The notes under the pieces were generated by a model. The model was not told the DNA's origin, ran no database searches, and saw only the letters and a list, made by a program, of their open reading frames with translations. A stretch of 17,359 bases of DNA from Thermodesulfatator sp. (GTDB lineage Bacteria > Desulfobacterota > Thermodesulfobacteria > Thermodesulfobacteriales > Thermodesulfobacteriaceae): assembly GCA_003978075.1 (NCBI GenBank), contig QOAM01000105.1, forward strand, positions 1-17,359, written 5' to 3'. Below, one piece after another: positions 6,590-14,176 of the stretch. Positions within the stretch are counted from its first letter, which is position 1. Each line of letters begins with the position of its first letter. Made by a program: the position numbers and the translations under genes.

Positions 6590-8909
6590 AAACCTGGCAA
6601 TATTTTCCAGGAAGTACATAGGGAATATAAGGCCAGAAGAGTTCTTTCGGAAGCCCTCCACGCAGTCTCCTTTCCGGGCAGACGAGGACTTTGGGCCCAC
6701 GGAGGAGCACCAAGAGGGCCCCGTCGCGGGCGGTCTCGTAAAGGGGGATGCCCTGTTCTTTTAACCAACGGCGCACCAGAGGATGGGGGTGTTTGCGGCC
6801 CCGGGCCGAAGCCAGGGCAGCCCGAGGCTTGAGGGCCTCCCAGGCCGGGCCGAAGAGTCCGCTGGCTGCACCGTGGTGCGGAAGGACGAAGATCTCCGAG
6901 GGCAGAAGGGCCCCTTCTTCAAGGAGCCTTTCTAACCTTATTTTATCCGCGTCCCCGGGGAAAAAGACCGTAAGCCCCTGGTACTCCAGAAAGGCCACCA
7001 GGCTTTCCCGATTTTCCAGGCGCGGCGGCGGATAGGGTCTTCCCGGAAGGAGAAAGAGTAGGCCTGGACCCCAAGAGAGGACCTCCGGCTCCTTGAGGAT
7101 TTCCAGGCGCGGGAGGTCCCCTAAGGGCTTCCAGGAGGCCGGACGAAAGGCCCCGGAGAGGACCTTGGGGAGCCGGTAGCTCCTTCTCAGGGCGGGAAGC
7201 CCGCCGGTGTGATCTAGATCAGGATGGGAGAGGATGACCCAGGGAGCCGGAAAGCCCAGCTTTCGTAAAAGCGGCAACAGCACATACTTTCCCGCGTCGA
7301 AGTCTCCGAAGCGGGCCCCGGCATCCAAGAGAATCCCCCGATTCCCGGGCAGATGCACGGCTACGGCGTTGGCCTTGCCGATGTCCGAGACCAGGAGGTA
7401 GAAGAGCCTCTGTCGGGCCCACCAGCCCAGCCCGCTGAAAAAGAAAAAGAGGATCCCGGCAAGGAAGGCTGCTCTCTTGCGGCCAGAGCCCCAGAAGAGA
7501 AAGGAGGCCGTGAGGGTCGTCCAAGCCAGGCTGAAGAGCCCCACCGGCCAGGGAGGGTAAAAGAGGAGGGTAGGCAAAGGACCAGCATGGAAGAGGGTAG
7601 CCAAGCGCCCGAGGCCCTCGGCCAAGGGCAGGGCCGCTTTCGGCCAAAGGAGGGCCAGGAGTCCGGCAAAAAGCTCTCCGGGGATGAGGATCAGCGTCCA
7701 CAGCGGCAGGGCCAAGAGGGTGTTTAAGGGCCCGAAGAGAGCGGCCTCTCCAAAGTAGTAAAGCACCAGGGGGAGGGTGAAGGCCCAGGCCCCTAGGGAA
7801 AGGACTAACCCCTCAAGGAGCCAGGCTAGGAGTCGGGGCCGGGGAAGGCGTCCCCGAAGGATGGCATGCGCGGTGAGGATGCCGGCCACCGCCGCCACCG
7901 AGAGCCGAAAGGAAAGGGAAAGCACCTCTTCCGGGCGCAGGAGGAGGAGAATCCCTACCGCCCCGGCCAGGAGCTCCCAGCCGGAGACCCGGCGGAAAAG
8001 GAGGCGGGAAAGGGTGAAAAGACCCAGCATGGTAAGGGCCCTTTCGGCCGAGGGAGGAAAGCCAGCCAAGGCCGCGTAGAAGCCGGCCCCTAAGAGTCCA
8101 GCCAGAGCCGCAGGGATCTGAACCGGGATCCCCGAAAAGGGCCAGAGACGGGAAAAGGAGATCCTGGCCAGCCAGAAGACCAAGGCGTAAAGGAGCCCCA
8201 GGTGGAATCCCGAGACGGCCAAGAAGTGAAAAAGCCCCAATTCCTTTATCCTTTCTCGAAAGTCCCGCTGGAGATAGCTCTTTTCTCCCAGGATGAGGGC
8301 GGAAAAGAGCCCTCGAGCGTTGGGTGAAAGTTTTTGAGAAAAGAGACGGAGCCTTTCCCTCACCGCGCAAAGCCCTCGGAGAGGGTGCGGAAAGCACTCT
8401 AGGTCTGAGTCCCTTTTCAATCGTACGCGAAAGCGAAGCCCTTGGGAGAGGAGCCTTTCCCGAAGCTCTCCGGAAAAGGGATTGAGATAGCCTTGGGAGG
8501 CAGGATAGACTTCCGCCACCAGGTCTGAGGCCGGGCGACAGGCCGGAGGAACTTTCCGTGCCAGAATTTCTCCTTTTCCGGAGGGTGTTTCTACATAGAG
8601 GGCGATTCTGGGAGCAGAGCCCTCTATTTTGAGAATCTTCCCGGAGATCACCTCCGGGCCCTGAAAAGAGAAGGGACGATCCTTTCGGAGGTGCCAGGCC
8701 CCGAGGAGGAGTCCCAGGAGGAGGCCGGCCATAACCATCCATCGCCGGAGGAGCAGGGGAAGCCCCAGGACCACCAGCTTGACCGTAAGAGGGGTCTTCC
8801 AGAAGGAGAGAAGGAGCCCTAGGGCCAGGGCCGGGACTGTGGTCAGGACAGGGGGGATCTCAGATCTTTGGGGGTCGGGGGCCGAAAAGGATGGTTCCGA
8901 GGCGCACAA
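6561..8909 (-). CDS. comEC: ComEC/Rec2 family DNA-uptake channel protein
   Basis: Inner-membrane channel that brings single-stranded DNA into the cytoplasm during natural transformation. Order of parts: two N-terminal hydrophobic segments, a soluble OB-like region (about 80-185), the competence domain with FLAVSGFHLGLL (about 229-240) and many membrane helices, then a C-terminal metallo-beta-lactamase-like domain from about 502 with LLDAG, SHPDLDHTGG (561-570), FPGDAD and LPHHG. The start is uncertain. There is no ATG before the second helix, and I prefer TTG at 8909 because GAGGAGG stands 9 bases upstream. GTG 8918 and TTG 8939 are alternatives. With TTG 8909 it overlaps yggS by 50 bases. 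The protein is complete, about 780 residues. Other competence genes are not in the window, so real transformability is unproven. Confidence 0.92.
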   Translation of the reverse strand: MCASEPSFSAPDPQRSEIPPVLTTVPALALGLLLSFWKTPLTVKLVVLGLPLLLRRWMVMAGLLLGLLLGAWHLRKDRPFSFQGPEVISGKILKIEGSAPRIALYVETPSGKGEILARKVPPACRPASDLVAEVYPASQGYLNPFSGELRERLLSQGLRFRVRLKRDSDLECFPHPLRGLCAVRERLRLFSQKLSPNARGLFSALILGEKSYLQRDFRERIKELGLFHFLAVSGFHLGLLYALVFWLARISFSRLWPFSGIPVQIPAALAGLLGAGFYAALAGFPPSAERALTMLGLFTLSRLLFRRVSGWELLAGAVGILLLLRPEEVLSLSFRLSVAAVAGILTAHAILRGRLPRPRLLAWLLEGLVLSLGAWAFTLPLVLYYFGEAALFGPLNTLLALPLWTLILIPGELFAGLLALLWPKAALPLAEGLGRLATLFHAGPLPTLLFYPPWPVGLFSLAWTTLTASFLFWGSGRKRAAFLAGILFFFFSGLGWWARQRLFYLLVSDIGKANAVAVHLPGNRGILLDAGARFGDFDAGKYVLLPLLRKLGFPAPWVILSHPDLDHTGGLPALRRSYRLPKVLSGAFRPASWKPLGDLPRLEILKEPEVLSWGPGLLFLLPGRPYPPPRLENRESLVAFLEYQGLTVFFPGDADKIRLERLLEEGALLPSEIFVLPHHGAASGLFGPAWEALKPRAALASARGRKHPHPLVRRWLKEQGIPLYETARDGALLVLLRGPKVLVCPERRLRGGLPKELFWPYIPYVLPGKYCQVYGLHTLRNL

Positions 8910-9591
8910 GGGTGGCACCCTCCTCGATGGCCACCTCAAAATCGTGGCTCATTCCCATGGAAAGCTCTCCGGGAAAGGGAAGGTTAAGGGTCTCCCAGAG
9001 GTGGTCCCGTATCTCCCGGAGACGCCGGAAATAAGGACGCACCTCCTCGGGGTCTTCCCGATAAGGGGGGATGGTCATGAGGCCCCGAAGCTCAAGCCCC
9101 GGGAGTTCCATCACCTTGCGGGCCAGGGCCGGCAGCTCCTCCGGAGGGGCCCCAGCCTTGGTCTCCTCCGGGGCGAGTTTGACCTGCAAAAAGACTGGAA
9201 GCTCCCGTCCTTCTTCCGTAGCCCATCGGGAAAGCCTTTCGGCGATCTCCACCCGGTCTACGGTCTGGATGAGGTCAAAGAGGCGCAGGGCCTTGCGGGC
9301 CTTGTTGCGCTGGAGATAGCCGATGAGGTGCCAAGAGAGAGGGAGATCCTTAAGGAGGGGACGTTTGCGTTCGGCCTCCTGCACATAGTTTTCTCCTACC
9401 AGGCGTAGGCCGGCCTGCACCGCGGCCCGAATCTTTTCCACTCCCTGGCCCTTGCTGGCCCCTAGGATCTGGACCTCCTCCGGACGGCGTCCGGCCCGGA
9501 GGGCCGCCTCAGCCACCCGCTCTTCGATTTTTTTAAACCGGTGCGCGATTTCTTCCGGCCCCCAAACCTCACCCATGACTTCTGGCCACAT
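8860..9591 (-). CDS. yggS: PLP homeostasis protein, YggS/PROSC family
   Basis: Cytosolic PLP-binding protein that buffers vitamin B6 and affects amino-acid metabolism; no catalytic reaction is known. A single TIM-barrel domain of 243 residues is visible. Key positions are LGASKG with the PLP lysine K47, VGENYVQE (family GEN.VQE), WHLIGYLQRNK, LMTIPPY, and the phosphate-binding C-terminus SMGMSHDFEVAI followed by RLGTILFG. The start could be ATG 9591 or ATG 9576; neither has a clear Shine-Dalgarno sequence. It is 31 bases after nadB, with its 3' end overlapping comEC. In other bacteria yggS often sits near proC or cell-division genes. Here the neighbour is a cofactor gene (NAD). Confidence 0.94.
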   Translation of the reverse strand: MWPEVMGEVWGPEEIAHRFKKIEERVAEAALRAGRRPEEVQILGASKGQGVEKIRAAVQAGLRLVGENYVQEAERKRPLLKDLPLSWHLIGYLQRNKARKALRLFDLIQTVDRVEIAERLSRWATEEGRELPVFLQVKLAPEETKAGAPPEELPALARKVMELPGLELRGLMTIPPYREDPEEVRPYFRRLREIRDHLWETLNLPFPGELSMGMSHDFEVAIEEGATLVRLGTILFGPRPPKI

Positions 9592-9622
9592 ATTCCCAAA
9601 TTACCATAATTTTTGCACGATC

Positions 9623-11236
9623 TCACCGAAGCAGGCATTCCTCCCGGCCAACTAAGGTCTCCCGACAAAAGCGCTCGTCCTTTTCTGGATATTCCTTGAG
9701 AAAATGGGCCCCTCGGGACTCGCGCCGGGATAAGGCGGAGAAGACGATGAGACGGGCCACCTGACAGAGATTGCGCAGCTCGGCAAACTCCGGAGTGAGG
9801 ATGTAGCGCCCGTAGTGATCCTCTATCTCTCGGGCGATGAAATCCAGCCGACGGCGGGCCAGCTCCAGCCGATCCAGGCTCCGCACGATACCTACATAAT
9901 TCCACATGAGACGCCGGATGGCGTCCCAGTTGTGGGAAATAAGGACCTTTTCTTCCATATCCACGGCTCCTCCGGGGTCCCAGTCTGGCACCTTCACCTG
10001 CGGCAGCTCCCGAAGTTTGCTCCAGTTCCTGCGGACGGAAAGGGCCGCCTGGTGGGCAAAGACCAGGGCCTCAAGCAGGGAATTGGAGGCCAGGCGGTTG
10101 GCTCCGTGAAGGCCGGTGCAGGCGCACTCCCCCACGGCGTAAAGTCCGAAAAGGTCCGTTTCCCCCCAGAGGTTGGTGAGCACCCCGCCGCAGAGGTAAT
10201 GGGCCGCCGGGACCACCGGAATAGGCTCCCGGGTGATGTCGATCCCGAACCGCAGGCAGGTCTGATAGATGTAGGGAAAGCGTTGCCGGACGAAGTCCGA
10301 GGGCTTATGGGAGATGTCCAGCCACACGTGGTCCGCCCCGGTGCGTTTGAGTTCCTGATCGATGGCCCGGGCCACGATGTCTCTGGGGGCCAACTCTCCG
10401 GCGGGATGATATCGGTGCATGAAAGGGCGACCTTGGGGGTCCAAAAGCACGGCACCTTCCCCGCGCAGGGCCTCGGAGATAAGAAAATTCTTGGCCCGCG
10501 GATGATAGAGACAGGTGGGATGAAACTGGATGAATTCCAGGTTGGCGGCCCGGGTCCCGGCCCGCACCCCAAGGGCCACCCCGTCCCCGGTGGCTGTGTC
10601 GGGATTGCTAGTGTAAAGATAGACCTTCCCTGCTCCTCCGGTGGCCAACACCACCACCGGGGCCAGCACCGTCTCTATCCGACTATCCTCCCAGCGCATC
10701 ACATAAGCCCCTAGCACCCGATCCCTTTCTCCGGCCTGTTCCAGCCGGCCCAGGGTGATGAGGTCCACGGCGAGATGTCTCTCAATGAGGCGAATGGAGG
10801 GCTTCTCCCGGGCCCGAGAAAGGAGCACCCGCTCGATCTCCCGCCCGGTATGGTCCTCCACGTGGAGGATGCGCCGGCGGGAATGTCCCCCTTCAAGCCC
10901 TAAAGCCAAACGGGAGGGCTCGGCAGGATCCCGAGTGAACTCCACCCCCCATTCCATAAGCTCTCGGATCCTTTCCGGGGCCTGACGCACCACCAGCTCC
11001 GCCGTCTCTCTCCGAGAGAGCCCGTCCCCAGCCCGCAAAGTGTCCTCTATGTGGAGCTCGAAGGAGTCGTCCTCCGCCATCACGCAGGCGATGCCCCCTT
11101 GGGCCAGGGCCGTGGCCGTCTCCTCCGCCTTTTTCTTAGTGATCAGGGTGATCTCTCCCAGATCGGCGAGCTTCAAGGCTAGGGTCAATCCCGCAATCCC
11201 GGAGCCGATGACCAGGATATCCGTTTTTAAGGCCAC
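9623..11236 (-). CDS. nadB: L-aspartate oxidase
   Basis: Flavoenzyme that oxidises L-aspartate to iminoaspartate, the first step of de novo NAD synthesis; in anaerobes fumarate can be the electron acceptor. The 537-residue length is typical. The N-terminal FAD site is GSGIAG (11-16), followed by TALAQGGIA (42-50). Substrate-site motifs are clear: FIQFHPTCLYHP, LAPRDIVARAID with the catalytic arginine, HYLCGGV, and LHGANRLASNSLLEALVF. The C-terminal three-helix domain (LMWNYVGIVR onwards) marks NadB rather than succinate dehydrogenase or fumarate reductase. The start is GTG, directly abutting the apgM TGA, with GGAGGAGG a few bases upstream inside apgM. nadA and nadC are not in the window. Confidence 0.96.
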   Translation of the reverse strand: MALKTDILVIGSGIAGLTLALKLADLGEITLITKKKAEETATALAQGGIACVMAEDDSFELHIEDTLRAGDGLSRRETAELVVRQAPERIRELMEWGVEFTRDPAEPSRLALGLEGGHSRRRILHVEDHTGREIERVLLSRAREKPSIRLIERHLAVDLITLGRLEQAGERDRVLGAYVMRWEDSRIETVLAPVVVLATGGAGKVYLYTSNPDTATGDGVALGVRAGTRAANLEFIQFHPTCLYHPRAKNFLISEALRGEGAVLLDPQGRPFMHRYHPAGELAPRDIVARAIDQELKRTGADHVWLDISHKPSDFVRQRFPYIYQTCLRFGIDITREPIPVVPAAHYLCGGVLTNLWGETDLFGLYAVGECACTGLHGANRLASNSLLEALVFAHQAALSVRRNWSKLRELPQVKVPDWDPGGAVDMEEKVLISHNWDAIRRLMWNYVGIVRSLDRLELARRRLDFIAREIEDHYGRYILTPEFAELRNLCQVARLIVFSALSRRESRGAHFLKEYPEKDERFCRETLVGREECLLR

Positions 11237-12463
11237 TCAGGCCTCCTCCGGGAGCCGGGGCGTTCTTTCCAGGAAGCGACTCATCAGGGTCTGGCCATCC
11301 GGGAGGAAAAGACCGCTGGCCTGGGCCGTCCTCTCGGAGAAGCCTTCACTTCGCCTTTCTTCCTGAGAGCGGGAATCAAAGATTACAAAAGGGACCGGCT
11401 TGGAGGAATGGGTACGCAAAGGGATGGGGGTGAGGTGATCCGTGGCTGTGAGGATGCGATACTCGGAAAAGGAAGCCGCAGCCTCTTCAATGATGGTGCG
11501 CACCACATAGCGGTCGAAGTCCTGAATGGCCTTGATCTTGAGATCTATAGAGCCCTGATGTGCGGCCTCATCCGGGGCCTCTACATGGACCAGCACGAAG
11601 TCCCGGGTTTTAAGGGCCTCCAGGGCCGCCAGGGCCTTGCCTTCGTAATTGGTATCGAGATATCCGGTGGCCCCTTCCACCTCCACCACCTCCAGACCCG
11701 CCAGCCGTCCCAGCCCCTTGACCAGATCCACCGCCGCCACCACCGCTCCCTCTAAGCCCCACTTTTCCACAAAAGGCTCCAGTTGCGGGATACGTCCTTG
11801 ACCCCAGGGCCACAGGGCATTGGCCGGGGGCTTCCCTTCGGCTACGCGTTTTTGATTTACCGGATGTTTTTCCAGGATCCGGATGGCCTGGACCAAAAAC
11901 TCCCGCAGCAGGGGCTCTTCGCGGTAGGCCTGCCAGGCGTGATAGATGTTCTTCCCCAAAAGATCGTGGGGAGGAACGGTGCGCAGACCCTCCGGCCCCC
12001 CGCGCCAGAGAAGGATGTGCCGATAACTTTTTCCACAGAAGAGCTCCATCTTTTCGTCCGCCAACTCCCGGTTGAGATCCTCGATAAGGATACAGGCCTC
12101 CTGGGTGGAGATATGTCCGGCACTATAATCCTCCATGATCAGGCTTTGGCCTACCTTTTTTAAGGTAACCAGGTTGCATCGGAAGGCCACGTCCTCCGGG
12201 CGCATAGGGATACCCAGGCTCGCCGCCTCAATGGGCCCCCGGCCGGTATATTTTTCCTCCGGGGGATAGCCTAGAAGGCTCATGTTGGCCACATCACTGC
12301 CTGGGGGCATACCTCTGGGCACCGTTTGCACCAGTCCTATCTCCCCGTGGCGGGTTAAAAAGTCTAACCCGGGGGTGGTAGCCACTTCCAAGGGCGTGCG
12401 TCCCCCCAGTTCCTTGAGCGGAAAATCCCCCATTCCATCGCCAATCAGGAGGATGTATTTCAT
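11237..12463 (-). CDS. apgM: Cofactor-independent phosphoglycerate mutase, archaeal type
   Basis: Interconverts 3- and 2-phosphoglycerate in glycolysis and gluconeogenesis through a phosphoserine and two metal ions. The 408-residue length fits the archaeal ApgM branch, not the roughly 510-residue GpmI. Motifs: metal site IGDGMGD (7-13), nucleophile PPGSDVANMSLLGY with S56, the later HVEAPDEAAHQG metal segment, and DHLTPIPLRTHSSKPVPF near residue 345. AGGAGG precedes the ATG and overlaps the slyD-like stop codon. Its end abuts nadB. This family was earlier called homoserine-kinase-like, but no threonine-pathway gene is near, so the mutase reading is preferred. Confidence 0.94.
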   Translation of the reverse strand: MKYILLIGDGMGDFPLKELGGRTPLEVATTPGLDFLTRHGEIGLVQTVPRGMPPGSDVANMSLLGYPPEEKYTGRGPIEAASLGIPMRPEDVAFRCNLVTLKKVGQSLIMEDYSAGHISTQEACILIEDLNRELADEKMELFCGKSYRHILLWRGGPEGLRTVPPHDLLGKNIYHAWQAYREEPLLREFLVQAIRILEKHPVNQKRVAEGKPPANALWPWGQGRIPQLEPFVEKWGLEGAVVAAVDLVKGLGRLAGLEVVEVEGATGYLDTNYEGKALAALEALKTRDFVLVHVEAPDEAAHQGSIDLKIKAIQDFDRYVVRTIIEEAAASFSEYRILTATDHLTPIPLRTHSSKPVPFVIFDSRSQEERRSEGFSERTAQASGLFLPDGQTLMSRFLERTPRLPEEA

Positions 12464-12478
12464 GGCTCGCAGGGCCTC

Positions 12479-12928
12479 CTAGGATTCAGATGCCTTTTCC
12501 ACTCTCAGGATTTCCAGGTCGAAACGCAGGGGTTTTCCGGCTAGAGGATGATTAAAGTCCACCACTGCCACCCGTAAATCCCGCCGGGCAAGCCTTGCCG
12601 GGTGAAGCACCCCAAGTTCGTCCTGCACGAAAACGGTCTCCCCTGGCCGCGCCTGGGGAGGGATCTTTTCTACCGGGATAAACTGGACCTTACGCGGATC
12701 ATACCAACCGTAGTGCTCTCCCGGAGGAACCCATACGGAAAGAATGTCTCCTTCCCGACGTCCTAGAAGGGCCTTTTCCACCGAGGGAGGAAAGCGCCCC
12801 TCTCCCACCCGGATCGTCACCGGCTGCTCGGAGGCGTCCACCAGACCCCCTTCCGCCAGCACCCGGTAACGAAAGGAGACGCGATCCCCTGGGCCGATCC
12901 TCTTTTCCGCAAGTACTGCCTGCCCCAT
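12479..12928 (-). CDS. FKBP-type peptidyl-prolyl isomerase, SlyD-like
   Basis: Likely a cytosolic proline isomerase and chaperone. The 149-residue sequence has the split FKBP fold typical of SlyD. An N-terminal FKBP strand region (DRVSFRYRVLAEGGLVDAS, 15-33) is followed by an insert-in-flap chaperone domain (about 70-120, EHYGWYD through RRDLRV). The FKBP fold is then completed by the diagnostic DFNHPLAGKPL (124-134). The His/Cys-rich metal-binding tail of E. coli SlyD is missing; the protein ends shortly after LEILRVEK. No signal peptide is seen. It follows the triheme cytochrome gene by 45 bases and precedes apgM, so it may be carried on the same transcript, although only a poor ribosome binding site is visible. 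Confidence 0.9.
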   Translation of the reverse strand: MGQAVLAEKRIGPGDRVSFRYRVLAEGGLVDASEQPVTIRVGEGRFPPSVEKALLGRREGDILSVWVPPGEHYGWYDPRKVQFIPVEKIPPQARPGETVFVQDELGVLHPARLARRDLRVAVVDFNHPLAGKPLRFDLEILRVEKASES

Positions 12929-12973
12929 CCCAAGGGGAAAATAATCCTTCGGCCCAGGGGAGGCAAGAATGGC

Positions 12974-13378
12974 TTACTCTTCTTTTTCGCCTTTTTCCTT
13001 TCCGGTGAGGCGCTTCCAGCCCATCACCCCGATGTGACAGGTGGCACAACGGGTGTTGGAGGCAAAGGCCGTTTCCCCATCGTGGCAAGCACCGCAGTAC
13101 TTCCCGTTGTAAAGGGCCTGCATGTTGAAGTCCTTGTTCTCCTGAGTGGCTCCAGCCTCCATGGGGAAGATATCCTCATGGCAATCCTCACAGGAAAGTC
13201 CAGCCTCTTCCACATGCACCTTGTGCTCGAAGAGCACGGCTTTCAGGGGCTTGGTAAAGATGATGGGATAGGTGGGATACTCCGCCTCCTCTTCGGATTC
13301 CTGTCCTACTGAGGGAAGGGTGTGGAGGAGTAGCCCCAGAGTCAAGAATATCACGATGAGAAGTAGACCTTTTTTCAT
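12974..13378 (-). CDS. Triheme c7-type cytochrome, exported subunit of the NrfD module
   Basis: A 134-residue protein with an N-terminal signal peptide (KK, then a hydrophobic stretch 4-22), so it is periplasmic. Three heme c sites are visible: CEDCH (63-67), CGACH (95-99) and CATCH (111-115). The spacing and the FNMQALYNGKYCGACHDG block match the c7-type triheme cytochrome family. The mature part has only five histidines, three proximal plus H52 and H55. One heme therefore probably has a non-His sixth ligand; M73 or M86 are candidates. The C-terminus is charged. The AAGGAGGT ribosome binding site overlaps the stop of the Fe-S gene, so synthesis should be coupled. It likely relays electrons between the Fe-S subunit and soluble cytochrome c3. 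Confidence 0.9.
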   Translation of the reverse strand: MKKGLLLIVIFLTLGLLLHTLPSVGQESEEEAEYPTYPIIFTKPLKAVLFEHKVHVEEAGLSCEDCHEDIFPMEAGATQENKDFNMQALYNGKYCGACHDGETAFASNTRCATCHIGVMGWKRLTGKEKGEKEE

Positions 13379-13390
13379 GACCGCACCTCC

Positions 13391-14152
13391 TTAGTGAATA
13401 GTATAAAACACATTAGGCCGGGCTCCAGTCTCCGGTCTCAAGACCCAGAGGGCCCGCTGCGGGTCGTGGACCATTTGATAGACCCGACTTTGAGGATCGG
13501 AGAGGTCGCCGAAGATACGGACCCCGGCAGGGCAGGCCTGAGCACAGGCCGTGGGGAAGATCCCTTTAGAGAGGCGGGACTCCCAGCAGAAGTCGCACTT
13601 GTCGATGGCCCGCTTCTCCTCGTTGAAATACCGCATATCGTAGGGACAGGCTGCTACACAGGCCTTACACCCGATACACTTCTTGATGTTTACCCGCACG
13701 ATCCCTGTAACCTTGTCCTTGAAGGTGGCCTTGGTGGGACAGGCTCGCACACAAGGCGGCTCATTACAGTGATTGCAGAGGATGGGCATGAATCGGCGCT
13801 CCCACTGGTGATCTCCCTTGGGCAGATGCTGCTCCAGGATACGCGTGCGCCAGCCATAAGGAGGTACATGATTGGTCTTGCGGCAGGCCTCCATACAGCG
13901 CTCACAATCTATACAACGGTCAACCCTTAAGACCATGGTGTAGTGAGGCTTGTAAGGATAATGCCCTACATAGTCCGGAATGTCAGCATAGACCTCCTTT
14001 ACCCGGGAGACCACGGAAAGGAGGCTCCCCCCGGCATAAACCCCGGTGATCACCAAGCCCATCTTGAGAAAAGCCCGCCTTTCTTCCACCGAAATATGAT
14101 CTACACCTTCGTTTTTGAGTGTTTTGAGCCACTTAGCAAACTCTTTGAACAT
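13391..14152 (-). CDS. Tat-exported 4x[4Fe-4S] ferredoxin-like subunit (DsrO/HybA-like)
   Basis: Electron-transfer subunit of 253 residues. A twin-arginine motif ERRAFLK (24-30) followed by a hydrophobic stretch to about residue 48 indicates Tat export, so the folded cluster protein would sit on the periplasmic face of the membrane. Sixteen cysteines form four cluster sites: 80/83/86/90, 126/129/134/138, 159/162/165/169 and 186/189/203/207, the pattern of DmsB, HybA, TtrB and DsrO. The C-terminus (VLRPETGARPNVFYTIH) is of the usual type. It lies between the NrfD and c7 genes, 24 and 12 bases away, with a near-perfect AAAGGAGGT before the ATG. It should link the membrane quinone subunit to the cytochrome. 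Which named complex it belongs to cannot be settled from sequence alone. Confidence 0.93.
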   Translation of the reverse strand: MFKEFAKWLKTLKNEGVDHISVEERRAFLKMGLVITGVYAGGSLLSVVSRVKEVYADIPDYVGHYPYKPHYTMVLRVDRCIDCERCMEACRKTNHVPPYGWRTRILEQHLPKGDHQWERRFMPILCNHCNEPPCVRACPTKATFKDKVTGIVRVNIKKCIGCKACVAACPYDMRYFNEEKRAIDKCDFCWESRLSKGIFPTACAQACPAGVRIFGDLSDPQSRVYQMVHDPQRALWVLRPETGARPNVFYTIH

Positions 14153-14176
14153 GATCGACCTCCTTTCCTCGAGATT

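Noticed and set aside
12929..12973. Promoter or terminator between the c7 and slyD-like genes
   Set aside because: Only a TTGCCT and an AT-rich patch with wrong spacing are present, and no stable stem with a T run is seen in 45 bases.
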